From Phytophthora colocasiae (lineage: Eukaryota > Oomycota > Peronosporomycetes > Peronosporales > Peronosporaceae), in assembly GCA_018806915.1 (NCBI GenBank), contig JAGKQI010000100.1, positions 372,001-436,000 on the forward strand: a DNA stretch of 64,000 nt, read 5' to 3'. The position numbers and the translations under genes are program-made. Position 1 is the first letter of the stretch. Every line of letters begins with the position of its first letter. Positions 20,613-31,192 of this stretch are shown here, piece by piece. Under the pieces are notes generated by a model. It was given only the letters and a program-made list of their open reading frames with translations. It was not told the origin of the DNA and did no database searches.

Positions 20613-22603
20613 GGAAATAATTGTTTGTACAGAATTACACAAAACCTAAATATTCTAAATAGGAGGTTATTCCTGCTAGAACTGACTTCTCTCTCATTTG
20701 TCATTTTTACTCTACCAAATTCCCTCTAGCTAACGATTTCCCCTCACTAGCGATGGCAGCTCAACTTCCCCCTGAGCAACACAAGCAAGTACGCACAACC
20801 TTCACCAACGCTCAACGTCTCGAAATCTGCGCCTACAAAGAGCAGAACCCCAGTGTCACACAGAGTCAATTGGCCACTTGGGCCCTAGAGACCTTCGAAC
20901 TGCCACGCAAACCGTCGCAAGCCATGATCTCGAAACTCCTCAAAAGGAAACTCGATCTGGAGAATATGACTACTGAGGAGTTGGTCTGCAAGTCACGCCG
21001 TACCGTGCGGTTCCCGAAACTGGACGCTGCACTTGCTCGATGGGTTGCATTCTGTGAAGAGAGTGGGGTCCCAGTGACGGGGGAATCCATCCGAGTGAAG
21101 GCCGCGAGGTTCGCGGAGATTCTGGAAATTGATACCCCCTTGACTTTCTCGAACGGATGGCTGTACAAATTCAACGAACGTCACGGCTTTGGCGGCCAAC
21201 GAGCTACGAAAGACAGTAAAGAGTATATGGAACAAGCAGTGGGTGATGTCCTGCAACGACTACGGGACTTCGAGCCGAGAGATGTTTTCAGTATGGACGA
21301 AACGGGGTTGTTGTTTACGATGTTCCCAGACCGCAACAGGACGTGGGGGGCCAAACGCTTGACCATCGGGTTGACGTGTAATAGTGACGGGTCGGAGAAG
21401 TTGCCACCGCTTTTCATCGGTAAAGCGGAGAAACTGAGAGGTTCACGAACTCAACCGCGTTGGAAATGAACTATTTTCACAATGCCAACGGGTTGATGAC
21501 GCGTGAGATCTTCTCCAAGTGGCTGAAGGACGTGGATTCCAGATTCGGAGAGCAGCAGCGAAAGTGTTTATTGGTCGTGGATAGTGTGGCTGTTCATGCT
21601 GGTTTTGACGCTGGAGGACTGAGTAACGTTGAGGTGATTTTTCTTCCTTGGAACTCCAGTCAACTTACAGCCACTAGCAGCTGGAATCGTTCCTGCTTTC
21701 AAGAAACGCTACCGACGACGACAGATCCAGCATGCGCTGGACCAACTGGATGCATATGCAGACGTGAACACTGTTGCGAGGTTTGATAGTGTGGGTGTGA
21801 AGCAGGCGATGTCGTGGTGCATCGAGTGCTGGAACGCAGTGCCGTCTGTAGTAATCAGAAATTCCTGGCATGAGGCTGGTTTGGTACCTACAGAGAACGT
21901 TGATATCGAATTTCGCAGAGAGGAGGACGCTATCTCGGAAGAACTATCTCTGATGCTATCGTGGCTGCATGTGGCGCATCCACTGACGGTGGAGGACCTC
22001 GTGAGTTTACCAGAAGAGAGTGTGATCATGGATGTTCCGACGGACGAAGATTTCTGTACCTTTGTGGAGTCTGTGAGGGTGGCCAGTCAACAGCCAGTTC
22101 CTAAAGCAGCAGTGGTTGATGGAGGTTTGAGTGTGGAGGAACTGAAGGAACATCTCAAGTGGATCGCCAAACTGCTTATTTATGCTGACGAGAAAGGAGT
22201 ATCAGCAGAGTCAGTGAGTGGCATGCGTGTTCTGCAACGAGACTTCCGAGACAAACTCAATAAGAAACAGATTGGGAGGAACTAACAAGAGGGATGTATC
22301 ACATGTGATGTAATGAGAAGCTTGTGCTTTACAGTGTAAAGCATACTGAGTTCCTTGGGTTGAAACATCCTTTGTAGTTGTTATCTCGTCCGACCTAGAT
22401 CATCGCAGTAGCTGTGGAGTATGATCCTAGCCATAGGACATAACTGCAAAGTGCCCATGGTCAACAGTATAATTGCTGTGAGGGAAATCGTTAGCCAGAG
22501 GGAATTTGGTAGACGAAAATGACGAATGAGAGAGAGGCCAGTACTGGTAGCAATTAACCACCTGAGCATATTTAGGTCGAGTAATACTGTTCAAACAATT
22601 TCC
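20613..22603 (+). mobile_element. Pogo/Tigger-like transposon, unit b
   Basis: Inverted repeats at about 20613-20747 and 22478-22603 around the transposase gene. Near identical to unit a. Confidence 0.8.
20753..22285 (+). pseudogene. Pogo/Tigger-type transposase, unit b (two frame breaks)
   Basis: ATG at 20753. The HTH and Tc5-type domains and MDETGLLF are intact. One base is missing near 21440 (GAGAGGTTC against GAGAGGGTTC), and the 2-bp deletion shared with units a and c lies near 21648. The segments are 20753-21469, 21460-21786 and 21764-22285. QPLA replaces QPLD as in all copies. Confidence 0.87.
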
Positions 22604-23131
22604 TTGAAATGTCTACCTAGTCCTCACCTGGTGTACGTACGACCACTTTGCAAACGCCTCCCGATTGTTGTGCTCTTTCAGGATTGCTTGCAGTCACCAC
22701 CTAGAGATGGAGGCTACTAACTGTCGTCCGCAATTCACATATTTGATAGTATACTTCGAAAATCTCCCGCGGAGGTTTTCCAATGCAACCAACAAAACGA
22801 AAACCTCCCCTGAGATTTGTGTTAGGAGCAAAGTAAAAACAAACAACACAAGATACTTAGAAACTCTAAAAACACTTGAAGAAGATTTACGCTACTGGCG
22901 ATCATTATGCAGAAAATCAGCAATATATAATAATATAATAAAATGCTTGTTTGCCATCGCGAGATCCCGACACAAATGTCGGAACTTCCTACTGGCAACA
23001 ATGATATTCATGGCGCCAATGATATTCATGTACTACAAGCAGAAGGAAACAACCAAAGTAAACTTTATTTTTTTCTGGATGTAATGTCGATCTCAACTCG
23101 ATTAAAACTGCTGAACAAGTAGCCAATCCAC
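22604..23131. other. Spacer of unit b
   Basis: Same as the spacer of unit a, including the hairpin with AAATCTCCCGCGGAGGTTTT. No gene seen. Confidence 0.6.
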
Positions 23132-25081
23132 TCAGTCAGCAAATAAGGGTTCCGCAACACTCAGCTCGAACTCGTGCCGATGGTGAACGTACGCCCATTC
23201 CGCAAACTCTAGTCGCCTACCTGTAGCAACAAGAGCCTTCTTCAGAGTCTCAATTAAGTAGAACTCACGACAATTCTGGTACAAAAGCCACAAAACACCA
23301 AAGTGGGAACAGTACGCTAGCACGGCGTTTGCACAATCCACTGCAGTAATTCGACAAAGCTCAGGTTGACGAGAATAAAGCCACTCAAGTACTTCCAAGT
23401 TGCCCATACGAACTGCATCGCGTATGGCTTTGTCCGTAAACCCTTCTGTCCTGTTTTGGTCGAGCCACTTTATCACTGCAAGGTGGTTGTTTCGTGTTGC
23501 TTTATCCATCGCTTCCGTGGTGCTGCCCTCCGATCGATTCGCGTGTAGCCATTTCACCACATCGAGGTTTCCATGTCCAGCAGCAAAATCCATGGCGTCA
23601 GTTGTACAACCCTCTGTTCGATTGCAGTGAAGCCACTTTACCACACCGCTATGTCCATTTCTAGCGGCATAATCCATAGCATCGGTTGTACAACCTTCCG
23701 TTCTATTGGAGTGGAGCCACTTTACCATTTCAAGATCTCCTTTTTCCGCAGCCATATCCATAGCTTTTCTTGTACAATATTTCGTCGTGTTCTCATGAAA
23801 CCATTGAACCACATCTAAATGACCTTGGATAGCAGCTTCAGTCATGGTACCATCGTAGCATCCTTCTCTACAATTTTTGTGAAGCCACTTCACGACATCC
23901 AGGTGGCCGTATTTCGCTGCACGATACATCGTAACCCTACTGCAGCTGTGCGAAGTATTTTCGTGTAGCCACCTCACGGTATCGAGGAATCCATAGCTTG
24001 CGGCACAGTTTATGGCAGCATTCTTTGAGAATCCTGCAGCTACGAGGCACTTTACAATATCAAGATGACCATTTCTTGCAGCTGCTGCAACAGCTTCTGA
24101 TGAAGAAATGTTTTCAATGCGAAACGAAAGCAGTAAGCGAATAATATCCAGGTGGCCATTTCCAGCAGCTATTAAATATGCATAACGAACGTCGCACATT
24201 TGCGGGTAGTGGTGAATTAACCAAGTGAGAGTAGCGATATGTCCACGAGCTGCTGCCATAGAAACATTAATCTTGTCCTGTGGTGATTCTTTTAATTCTG
24301 ACAGAAAAATGTTTCGAATCGGCTCGTCCATCATCCACTGTAGTACATGAAGGTGACCATAACTGGTGGCAGCCTGCACAACTCCAACCAAATCCACTTC
24401 TTCCAGTGCATAACGAGGGTTCTGATCAGTGTTCCTCTCAATCAGTAAGTTGCAAGCCCATTTAACCATTGCCAAGTCTCCTTTTTCAGCTGCTGCCTGC
24501 GCCCACCCTGCGATGTCATCCGCAGAGGCGGTCGGTAGCCTCTTTTGTAACCATTTCGCCAATTCGAACTGCCCTTGTAAAATAGCTACACGAACAATAT
24601 AAGGATCCCACTGGACATGGCAGTCGCACTCAAGTAGCCACTTTACAATGTCGGATAGGCCACGTTTTGTAGCAGCTGTAACTAGTTGTTTCCCAACACA
24701 GCCGTTTCGAAAGTGTTTTGTCAATAGTTGAACCATTTTCAAGTTCTCCACCTCCACCGTCTTGCTCAAACATTTCTCGAATTGCCATTGTCGATAGTCA
24801 GATCGATGCCAAAAACCGTTGGATGGGTTAGCAGCTTTCTGTCTTGCAAGAAGTCGTTCAACTAGATGATGGAAGTTGGACGCGCAGGCTTCGGTAAGAG
24901 TCCATTTCCAGGAGCTATCGAGAAATTCGTCAAGTTTGGCAACAATATGAGGCACACACAGTATATCGGGACCATTTTGAACTACCACTCGTACACAGGT
25001 TAGCGATATCGGGAAGTTGTTTCTGGGCTGATCTTCAAGGAGTGGAAGATTTATTCGGCTTCGCTTGTTGCTTCCAGTCAT
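23132..25081 (-). CDS. Ankyrin-repeat protein, unit b (intact, 649 aa)
   Basis: Uninterrupted gene from ATG 25081 to TGA 23132. There is no signal peptide; the N-terminus MTGSNKRSR is basic. Residues 1-110 are a head region shared by all paralogues. From about 130 to 590 lie some 15 degenerate ankyrin repeats, among them RGLSDIVKWLLECD, KGDLAMVKWACNLL, YGHLDVVKWLHKNC and NGHSGVVKWLHCNR; the later ones have a NRTEGCTTDAMD linker. The tail (about 590-649) has a CSHFGVLWLLYQNC block and ends AEPLFAD. Ankyrin stacks serve as protein-binding scaffolds; there is no catalytic domain to suggest a specific role. The neighbours are transposons. No RXLR or Crinkler motif is present, so a secreted effector role is not supported. 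Confidence 0.88.
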   Translation of the reverse strand: MTGSNKRSRINLPLLEDQPRNNFPISLTCVRVVVQNGPDILCVPHIVAKLDEFLDSSWKWTLTEACASNFHHLVERLLARQKAANPSNGFWHRSDYRQWQFEKCLSKTVEVENLKMVQLLTKHFRNGCVGKQLVTAATKRGLSDIVKWLLECDCHVQWDPYIVRVAILQGQFELAKWLQKRLPTASADDIAGWAQAAAEKGDLAMVKWACNLLIERNTDQNPRYALEEVDLVGVVQAATSYGHLHVLQWMMDEPIRNIFLSELKESPQDKINVSMAAARGHIATLTWLIHHYPQMCDVRYAYLIAAGNGHLDIIRLLLSFRIENISSSEAVAAAARNGHLDIVKCLVAAGFSKNAAINCAASYGFLDTVRWLHENTSHSCSRVTMYRAAKYGHLDVVKWLHKNCREGCYDGTMTEAAIQGHLDVVQWFHENTTKYCTRKAMDMAAEKGDLEMVKWLHSNRTEGCTTDAMDYAARNGHSGVVKWLHCNRTEGCTTDAMDFAAGHGNLDVVKWLHANRSEGSTTEAMDKATRNNHLAVIKWLDQNRTEGFTDKAIRDAVRMGNLEVLEWLYSRQPELCRITAVDCANAVLAYCSHFGVLWLLYQNCREFYLIETLKKALVATGRRLEFAEWAYVHHRHEFELSVAEPLFAD

Positions 25082-25331
25082 CGTGTCAAATGGAGTCGTC
25101 TGATGGGAATCGTGAAGGTTGGCATATGAATTCTAAGTGATATTGCATTCTTGGAATGCTGATCCTTTCTTCGAAAAGAAGCCAGATTTCTGACTGAAGC
25201 TAGTAGACACCTATCGAGAATCGTTCTTGAAGGACTTGAAGTGATCTCTAGAAAAATATTTGATGTTTGCTGTGGTTCATATCTGAATTTGTGACTCAGC
25301 CAGCATGATGTCCCAGCTAGCCAAAACCATT
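25082..25331 (-). promoter_or_regulatory. Ankyrin upstream region, unit b
   Basis: TCACTTA on the - strand at 25134-25140, followed by GAATTC, is a weak initiator candidate 53-59 bp before the ATG. An antisense-free open frame here (25078-25338) is not kept in unit a, so it is treated as upstream DNA. Confidence 0.4.
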
Positions 25332-25348
25332 GAACCACAGATAAATGA

Positions 25349-25577
25349 TCATGGCCTGCAGGTTATCCATGGCGTTGGTGGTGCACGATTGTAATGAAGC
25401 CATTTCACAGTATCCAAGTGGCCGTTACCGGCAGCACCACCCATCGCCTTCGTATTACAGCTGTGCGATGTATTTTCGTGCAGCCATTTCACGATATCGA
25501 GGAATCCATTCGCTGCGGCTTTGTTCATAGCTTTGTTAACTGGATATCCTTCTGCCAGTAGCAACTTGACATTGTCA
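25349..25577 (-). pseudogene. Ankyrin fragment, unit c, left arm
   Basis: Longer form than in a and b, with HENTSHSCNTKAMGGAAGNGHL intact, showing two complete ankyrin repeats. There is no conserved head or tail. Confidence 0.8.
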
Positions 25578-25608
25578 TCTCGATATTGTCAAGTTGACAA
25601 TATCGAGA
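25578..25608. repeat. 31-nt palindrome, unit c
   Basis: Identical to 5146-5176. Confidence 0.9.
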
Positions 25609-25703
25609 TAGCCATTTGCCGGTAATGCCCAGAGCAATATATCTGACAATTTTCCAACTGGGAGGTTCTTCCGTAGCTATTATCTCGTCGACCTGAGCTT
25701 TTT

Positions 25704-25913
25704 GTGGCCTCTTTGATATACCTCTACGATGCAGTAAAGTTCGACCGCTTTGATGTCGTGTGGCTTTTGTACCACAATCATCATGAGTGCAGCTCCATTG
25801 GGAATCTGAAGGATGCCCTGACACCTGCATACAGTCGGATGGCGTTTGCGGAGTGGACATACATACACCACGAGTTTGAGCTCAATATTGCGGAGCATCT
25901 TTTTGCTGACTAG
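25704..25913 (+). pseudogene. Ankyrin 3'-end relic, unit c, right arm
   Basis: An open stretch of about 69 codons ending TAG, aligning to the C-terminal 60 residues of the unit ankyrin proteins (FDVVWLLYHNHHE against FGVLWLLYQNCRE; FAEWTYIHHEFEL against FAEWAYVHHRHEFEL; AEHLFAD against AEPLFAD). This shows the relic came from a full ankyrin gene. Confidence 0.8.
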
Positions 25914-26338
25914 GGTCGTTTTGAAACTTCACTTACATTCCATCTACATTGACAAAGGCGTAAAATATTCTGGTGTTGATTGTCAATGGAACCCACACCG
26001 ATCGAGAGCATTTTTAAATTAATGCCGAGTCAAACATACGATACAACTGACGCAAGAAATATTTATATTGAAACAATTTTCGACGGAAATAATTGTTTGT
26101 ACAGAATGACACAAACCTAAATATTCTAAATAGGAGGTTATTCCTGCTAGAACTGACTTCTCTCTCATTCGTCATTTTTACTCTACCAAATTCCCTCTGG
26201 CTAACGATTTCCTCACTAGCGATGGCAGCTCCACCTCCCGAGCAACACAAGCAAGTACGCACAACCTTCACCAACGCTCAACGTCTCGAAATCTGCGCCT
26301 ACAAAGAGCAGAATCCCAGTGTCACACAGAGTCAATTG

Positions 26339-26654
26339 TTTGAGCCGACGGGTTCTGGAGACTTCCCGGAGGAGAACTTTCGCCTGTGTCAGGTTCCGTC
26401 ACGGTTGAGTGACAGGAAGGCCAGTGACCATCTTGATCGATGGGTCCAGCCTAAAGGAGGTTTTGTGCCCGAGGCTTTCCTCCTAATAACAATCAATATT
26501 ACTTTGGAATTTACCTTCTACACAACAAGCCTGTTCCTTTCTTACCTCTTGCAAGAGAACAAGTACACTCGACGCACCAAGGAGACGCTGGAGTACCTGC
26601 ACAACAACAAGGAGCAGGAAGACAAGACAAAGGACAAAGCGTGCAAAGCTGCTA
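26339..26654 (+). repeat. 5' LTR of Copia-C copy 1
   Basis: 316 bp, begins TTTGAGCCGACGGG, ends AAAGCTGCTA. It has no TG..CA termini. The whole LTR is open in the frame of the interrupted transposase. Confidence 0.93.
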
Positions 26655-26666
26655 GGTTATGAGCCC
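26655..26666 (+). promoter_or_regulatory. Primer-binding site of Copia-C with short upstream frame
   Basis: GGTTATGAGCCC directly after the LTR. Its ATG opens an eight-codon frame (MSPNSTWL, stop 26683-26685) upstream of the real gag ATG at 26726. The first codons match the Gag starts of Copia-A and Copia-B (MSP). Confidence 0.75.
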
Positions 26667-26725
26667 AAACTCTACTTGGCTGTGATCGAGTAAATAAGTA
26701 ACAACTACGACTGCAACGGGATAAC

Positions 26726-29700
26726 ATGGCCGCTGCTCAACCAGTGATTCGAGGTAGCTCCAAGGCCCCAAGGTTTGAGGGGACTTTCGAGCTGTACAAG
26801 GTGGAACTTCAATTGTATCTGGAAGAACGTGAAGCGTGGGATGTCGTGACCGGAACGGAAACCCGCCACGCCAACGATCAAGACCAACAAGCAATTTTCG
26901 ATAAGAGAAACCGACTTGCCAAAGCTGCGATCCTGCGAGGATTGCGCGGGTGTCAAGACGACGAAGTAAACAAGATCTGCTCGATGGATACCGCGAAGGC
27001 AATGTGGGATACCATAACGGCTGACAAGACGCAGAGAGACTATTCTTACGTGGCGATGCTGCGGGCACAACTCTACAATACCAAGCACGTGAAAGGCCAG
27101 CCGCTGACCGAGTACCTGACGGCAATGAACAAACTTCGGCAACAGATTGGCAGCATGGGAGAAACTCACGTAGTGGACGAGGACGAGATGTTGAGAGTGT
27201 TGACAATGGGTGTGACGCTGTCGCATCCGGAGCTCGTGGAGCAATTCGATTTGCCGGCAAGGCAGGGAACGCCGCTGACGCTGCAGCAGTTTACAAATGC
27301 GTTAAGGTCAAAGGATGAGAGGATTCGAATGGCGGAAACAATGCGCGGTGAAGCTGTTGAGCCACAAGCAGTGATGTGCACTACGCCTGCTGCTGCAGAA
27401 AAGACAAAGAGGAACAAGCGGAGCGGGGGAGCGTGGAAGAAACGCAAGTGTTTCCACTGTGGCAAGCCTGGACACTTTAAGCAGCAGTGCTGGCACTATT
27501 TGAAACAGTCCAAGAAGGTGGAGAGCGACGAGAAGAAGTCGACGACCGACAAGAAGGACAGGAAGAAGCAGTCGAAGAATGAAGACAAATCAGGTGTAAA
27601 GAGTAATATGCTAATCCTGAACGAGAATGCACCAGAAACCGTACGACGATATGCAAGTAGCAGCAGCAGCGACGATGAAGACGACGGAGACTTCCCCATG
27701 GTTGGAATGGTGGCGAAGGTCGATGGCGCAGGCAATCGAAACGCGTGGATGCTGGACTGCGGGAGTTCGACTCATGTGTGTGTCGACAAGAATTTGTACT
27801 CGAGCGTGAAGAAGTCGAAGGCAACATTCAAGGTCTGGACGGGTGAGATTACGAAAGGTGTAATGTGTGGAACGGTGAAGCTGAATCTGCCGGACAAGAA
27901 CGGCAAGGAGGTGGAAGTGGAGCTACAGGATGTGGAATTCTCGCCTGCGGGGAGCGTCAACTTGATAAGTTTAGGTAAGCTGGAAAGTGAAGGTTGGACG
28001 CCTTCGTTCAGTTCGACCGAAGTAACGCCTCGCAAGTGTTGGTTGGATTCTACTGTCGGACGACTGGAGTTCGTGAAGAGTGGCTCTCACTACTGGTTGG
28101 AAGCTGGATTGCCGGATGAGATGGTGATGGCAACGTTAAACGCCGATGCCAGCCCGCTGATGCGGTGGCATGAGCGCTTGGGACACCTGAATGTGGCTGC
28201 ACTTAAGATTATGGTGGACCAGAAGTTGGTGAACGGCATGGACATACCTAAGGAGTTGTTTAAGAAGCCGTTCCAGTGTTTGACTTGCATGTCAGCGAAG
28301 CGACGGCGCATGAGCTACAAGAAGAGCGCAAAGAACAAGAGGACGACGGTCAACTACGAACGCCTGATGTCGGATACATGTGACATGGGCAAGTATATAC
28401 CTGGGTCTGGAGGCATTCGCTACTTTCAGTTGATACAGGACGAGGGCTCACGGTATAAGTGGTGCTACCCAATAGTGAATAAGAGTGATGCCAATGCAAA
28501 CACGATGAAGCTGATGAAGAAGTTAATTGCGCAAGGTCATCGGATAAAGACTTTCTCAAGCGACGGCGGTGGTGAGTTCGTGAACACGGAGCTCAAGAAG
28601 TTTCTGGAGGAGCACGGCATTGATTTTGTGCCAACTCACGCGTACACACCCGAGGAGAACGCGCTTGTGGAGAAGCTGAACGGTGTGCTGGCGAACAAGA
28701 CTCGGACAGCTATGCAGGCGGCAAACATGCCAAGCAAGCTGTGGCCTGAGGTGTTACAGTACATTGTGGATATTGACAACATGAGCATGACCAAGGCACT
28801 GAACAGACTGACCCCATCGGAGAAGTTGTACGGGAAGAGGCCGGACTTGACCAAGGTTCGTGTCTGTGGTGCTATTGGATTTGTGTATGTACCGAAGCGC
28901 AAGGACAAACTCAGCCCGAAGGCTGACCCGGCGTTATTGCTGGGGTTCGCGCATACTTCACCAGGTTATCGACTATTGCACTTGAGGACTGGGAGGATTG
29001 TGGAAGCGCGAGATGTGGAGTTTCGTGAGGACGTGACCGTAAGCAGGAAGTACCTGGACGCGCTCCTAGCTGGACAGCACAAGACGTACGAGCACATTCC
29101 GTTTGTACCTCTGCCGGTTGAATTCGTGGCAGAAGAAGAAGTACATGAGGAAAAAGTTCGTACAGTGAAGGAGAGTTTACCAGACGATGTGAATGTGAAG
29201 TTCGTGGTCGATGACGACAATTGCTGTGTGAAAAGTTCGTCGAGTGAGTCGGACGAAGATGAAGTTGTTGAAGAACCTGTACAAGCGAGACGTGGCCGAG
29301 CTGCTAGACGAAGAGCAAGGCGACAGCGTGCTGCGAACCAGCAACAACAACCAGTGAGAAGATCCAACCGAGTGCGACGACAAAATGTAAGACTCAGTAA
29401 CTACCAGTTGCTGATGGGTGCCGAAGTAGAAGACCCGGCCAACGTCGAAGAGGCAATGGATTCGCCGCAGTGGAAGGACTGGGAAGATGCGATCAAGAAG
29501 GAGTACGAGTCTTTGATTAAAAACCAAACCTGGAAGCTGGTAAATCGCCCTAAGGACGAAGATGGACGGTGGATCAAGGTCATGACTACCAAGTGGGTCC
29601 TGAAGGTGAAACGTGACGAGCATGGCAGAGTGCAGCGCTACAAGGCGAGACTGGTCGTACATGGATATGAGCAACGATTTGGACATGAATACTGGAAGAC

Positions 29701-31192
29701 ATACTCACCTGTAGTGCGATGGATGACGATGTTAATCGTGCTTTTACTGGCGCTGCTACTTGGACTAGAGGTCGACCAAGGTGACTTCGAGACAGCATTT
29801 CTGAACAGCAACATGGATGGTGCGAAGATCTATGTGGAGCAACCTGCGGAGTTTGACGATGGGACTGGCAGGGTGTGTTTCTTGCTGAAGGGTCTGTACG
29901 GATTGAAACAAGCTGCTAGGCTATGGTATTCGACTTTGCACAAGCGCCTGGAAAAGCTTGGCATGAAGCGAAACGCGTTCGACGTGGGCCTGTACCACAA
30001 GTGGATTGACGAACGGATCTTGATGGTGACCGTGTATGTGGACGACGTGTTAATTATTGGAACTCGCTGTGACATCGACCAGATGAAGAAGGACTTGGCG
30101 GATGAGTTTGCATTGAAGGACATGGGACGAGTGCACTACTTACTGGGTATGGAGGTGAATTATGTGCCTGGGAAGCAGCTGCGCATTTCCCAGACGGCGT
30201 ACATTGACAAGATCCTGCACAAGTTCCAGATGACGGATGCGAAGATGGTGAGGTCGCCACAGCAGCACAACGAGAAAGTCCTGCCGATAGAGCGAGATGA
30301 GCATAAGATCAATGACAAGAACTTGGAATATCAGGAGTTGGTTGGTGCGCTGCAGTACCTCGTGACGTGTACCCGCCCGGATATTTCAAATGCGGTGCGG
30401 AACCTGAGTCGACATACAGGAAGCTACACGAAGGAGAACTTTGCGGCTGCCAAGAGGGTGCTGAGATACCTAAAGGGTACACGGACGTATGGGCTGGTTT
30501 ACGTGGTGAATGACTCGGACTTGAACGAGGGTTTACAAGTGAGCGCATATTGTGATGCGGACCATGCGAACTGCCCGGATACGTCACGGTCGGTTACTGG
30601 CTACGTGCTTCAGCTAAATGGCTACAGCTTTGGATTCAAAAGCAAAATGCAGGCGTCCGTGACGGATGACACTTGCAAGTCAGAGCTGGTGGCTGCAAGT
30701 ACGTGCGTGGAAGACTTAGTTTGGGCAAGGAAGCTGCTCAAGGAGCTGAAGTTTAAACCAGAGGTTGGGAAGCTGCTGATGGACAATCAAGCGGCAATTA
30801 AAGTGTGTTCCGACGCTGGCAATTTCGACGGTGTAAAGCGCTACGCTAAGAAGAGTCGGAAGATTGCGGAGTTGGTGATAAAGAATAAGGTGGACATTGA
30901 ATACGTATCGACGGAGGATAACGTCGCTGACATGTTTACCAAAGCACTGGGCCCGCAGCGCTTCGAGAAATTACGAATGGGACTCGGGGTCAAGGATGTT
31001 GAGGGCGCCAAGGGCGGTCGGGACACAGAGGAAGGCGTGGTTGAGCGTCTGCACAATGGCAAAGGCGTGGTAAAGCGTCAAAGCGTGCGTCGGTCCAAGG
31101 GCCAAGAGAATAAAGCTGCGGTCAAGCAGTACATGGCCAAGAGCCAGGAAGCTGACACTGTGGTCAAGCAGCGTGGCCACGAGCCAGGGTAA
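26726..31192 (+). CDS. Copia-C gag-pol polyprotein (1488 aa, intact)
   Basis: Single open frame from ATG 26726. Gag (UBN2-like) covers about 1-230, with a CCHC knuckle CFHCGKPGHFKQQC near 241. The protease motif is MLDCGSSTHV near 343, with Cys replacing the usual Ser after Asp. GAG-pre-integrase HERLGHL is near 481 with CLTCMSAK. The integrase core has Asp in MSDTCD (about 547), Asp in SSDGGGEF (about 610) and Glu in ALVEKLN (about 648). Reverse transcriptase has KARLVVHGYEQ, LYGLKQAA and YVDDVLIIG (about 1103). RNase H has YCDADHAN (about 1274) and DNQAAIKV (about 1352). The last residues differ from copy 2 because of a 2-bp indel near 31168. The lineage is distinct from Copia-A and B. Confidence 0.95.
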   Translation: MAAAQPVIRGSSKAPRFEGTFELYKVELQLYLEEREAWDVVTGTETRHANDQDQQAIFDKRNRLAKAAILRGLRGCQDDEVNKICSMDTAKAMWDTITADKTQRDYSYVAMLRAQLYNTKHVKGQPLTEYLTAMNKLRQQIGSMGETHVVDEDEMLRVLTMGVTLSHPELVEQFDLPARQGTPLTLQQFTNALRSKDERIRMAETMRGEAVEPQAVMCTTPAAAEKTKRNKRSGGAWKKRKCFHCGKPGHFKQQCWHYLKQSKKVESDEKKSTTDKKDRKKQSKNEDKSGVKSNMLILNENAPETVRRYASSSSSDDEDDGDFPMVGMVAKVDGAGNRNAWMLDCGSSTHVCVDKNLYSSVKKSKATFKVWTGEITKGVMCGTVKLNLPDKNGKEVEVELQDVEFSPAGSVNLISLGKLESEGWTPSFSSTEVTPRKCWLDSTVGRLEFVKSGSHYWLEAGLPDEMVMATLNADASPLMRWHERLGHLNVAALKIMVDQKLVNGMDIPKELFKKPFQCLTCMSAKRRRMSYKKSAKNKRTTVNYERLMSDTCDMGKYIPGSGGIRYFQLIQDEGSRYKWCYPIVNKSDANANTMKLMKKLIAQGHRIKTFSSDGGGEFVNTELKKFLEEHGIDFVPTHAYTPEENALVEKLNGVLANKTRTAMQAANMPSKLWPEVLQYIVDIDNMSMTKALNRLTPSEKLYGKRPDLTKVRVCGAIGFVYVPKRKDKLSPKADPALLLGFAHTSPGYRLLHLRTGRIVEARDVEFREDVTVSRKYLDALLAGQHKTYEHIPFVPLPVEFVAEEEVHEEKVRTVKESLPDDVNVKFVVDDDNCCVKSSSSESDEDEVVEEPVQARRGRAARRRARRQRAANQQQQPVRRSNRVRRQNVRLSNYQLLMGAEVEDPANVEEAMDSPQWKDWEDAIKKEYESLIKNQTWKLVNRPKDEDGRWIKVMTTKWVLKVKRDEHGRVQRYKARLVVHGYEQRFGHEYWKTYSPVVRWMTMLIVLLLALLLGLEVDQGDFETAFLNSNMDGAKIYVEQPAEFDDGTGRVCFLLKGLYGLKQAARLWYSTLHKRLEKLGMKRNAFDVGLYHKWIDERILMVTVYVDDVLIIGTRCDIDQMKKDLADEFALKDMGRVHYLLGMEVNYVPGKQLRISQTAYIDKILHKFQMTDAKMVRSPQQHNEKVLPIERDEHKINDKNLEYQELVGALQYLVTCTRPDISNAVRNLSRHTGSYTKENFAAAKRVLRYLKGTRTYGLVYVVNDSDLNEGLQVSAYCDADHANCPDTSRSVTGYVLQLNGYSFGFKSKMQASVTDDTCKSELVAASTCVEDLVWARKLLKELKFKPEVGKLLMDNQAAIKVCSDAGNFDGVKRYAKKSRKIAELVIKNKVDIEYVSTEDNVADMFTKALGPQRFEKLRMGLGVKDVEGAKGGRDTEEGVVERLHNGKGVVKRQSVRRSKGQENKAAVKQYMAKSQEADTVVKQRGHEPG

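Larger units (their letters stand above)
19909..25331. repeat. Tandem array unit b
   Basis: 5.4 kb, same order as unit a. From base 14987 to 25331 the sequence repeats 1-10344, so the Copia nest and the unit were duplicated together. Its right end joins unit c directly, without a retroelement. Confidence 0.93.

Noticed and set aside
23132..25081. Search for RXLR or Crinkler effector motifs in the ankyrin proteins
   Set aside because: No signal peptide and no RXLR, EER or LFLAK motif near the N-terminus.
25078..25338. Minus-strand 86-codon frame upstream of the ankyrin ATG, also 35866-36126
   Set aside because: Not kept in unit a or near 51100, and it covers the predicted promoter. Treated as upstream DNA.
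26652..27260. Long minus-strand frames opposite Copia-C gag and pol
   Set aside because: Antisense shadows of a strongly biased, intact polyprotein. No domain or promoter.
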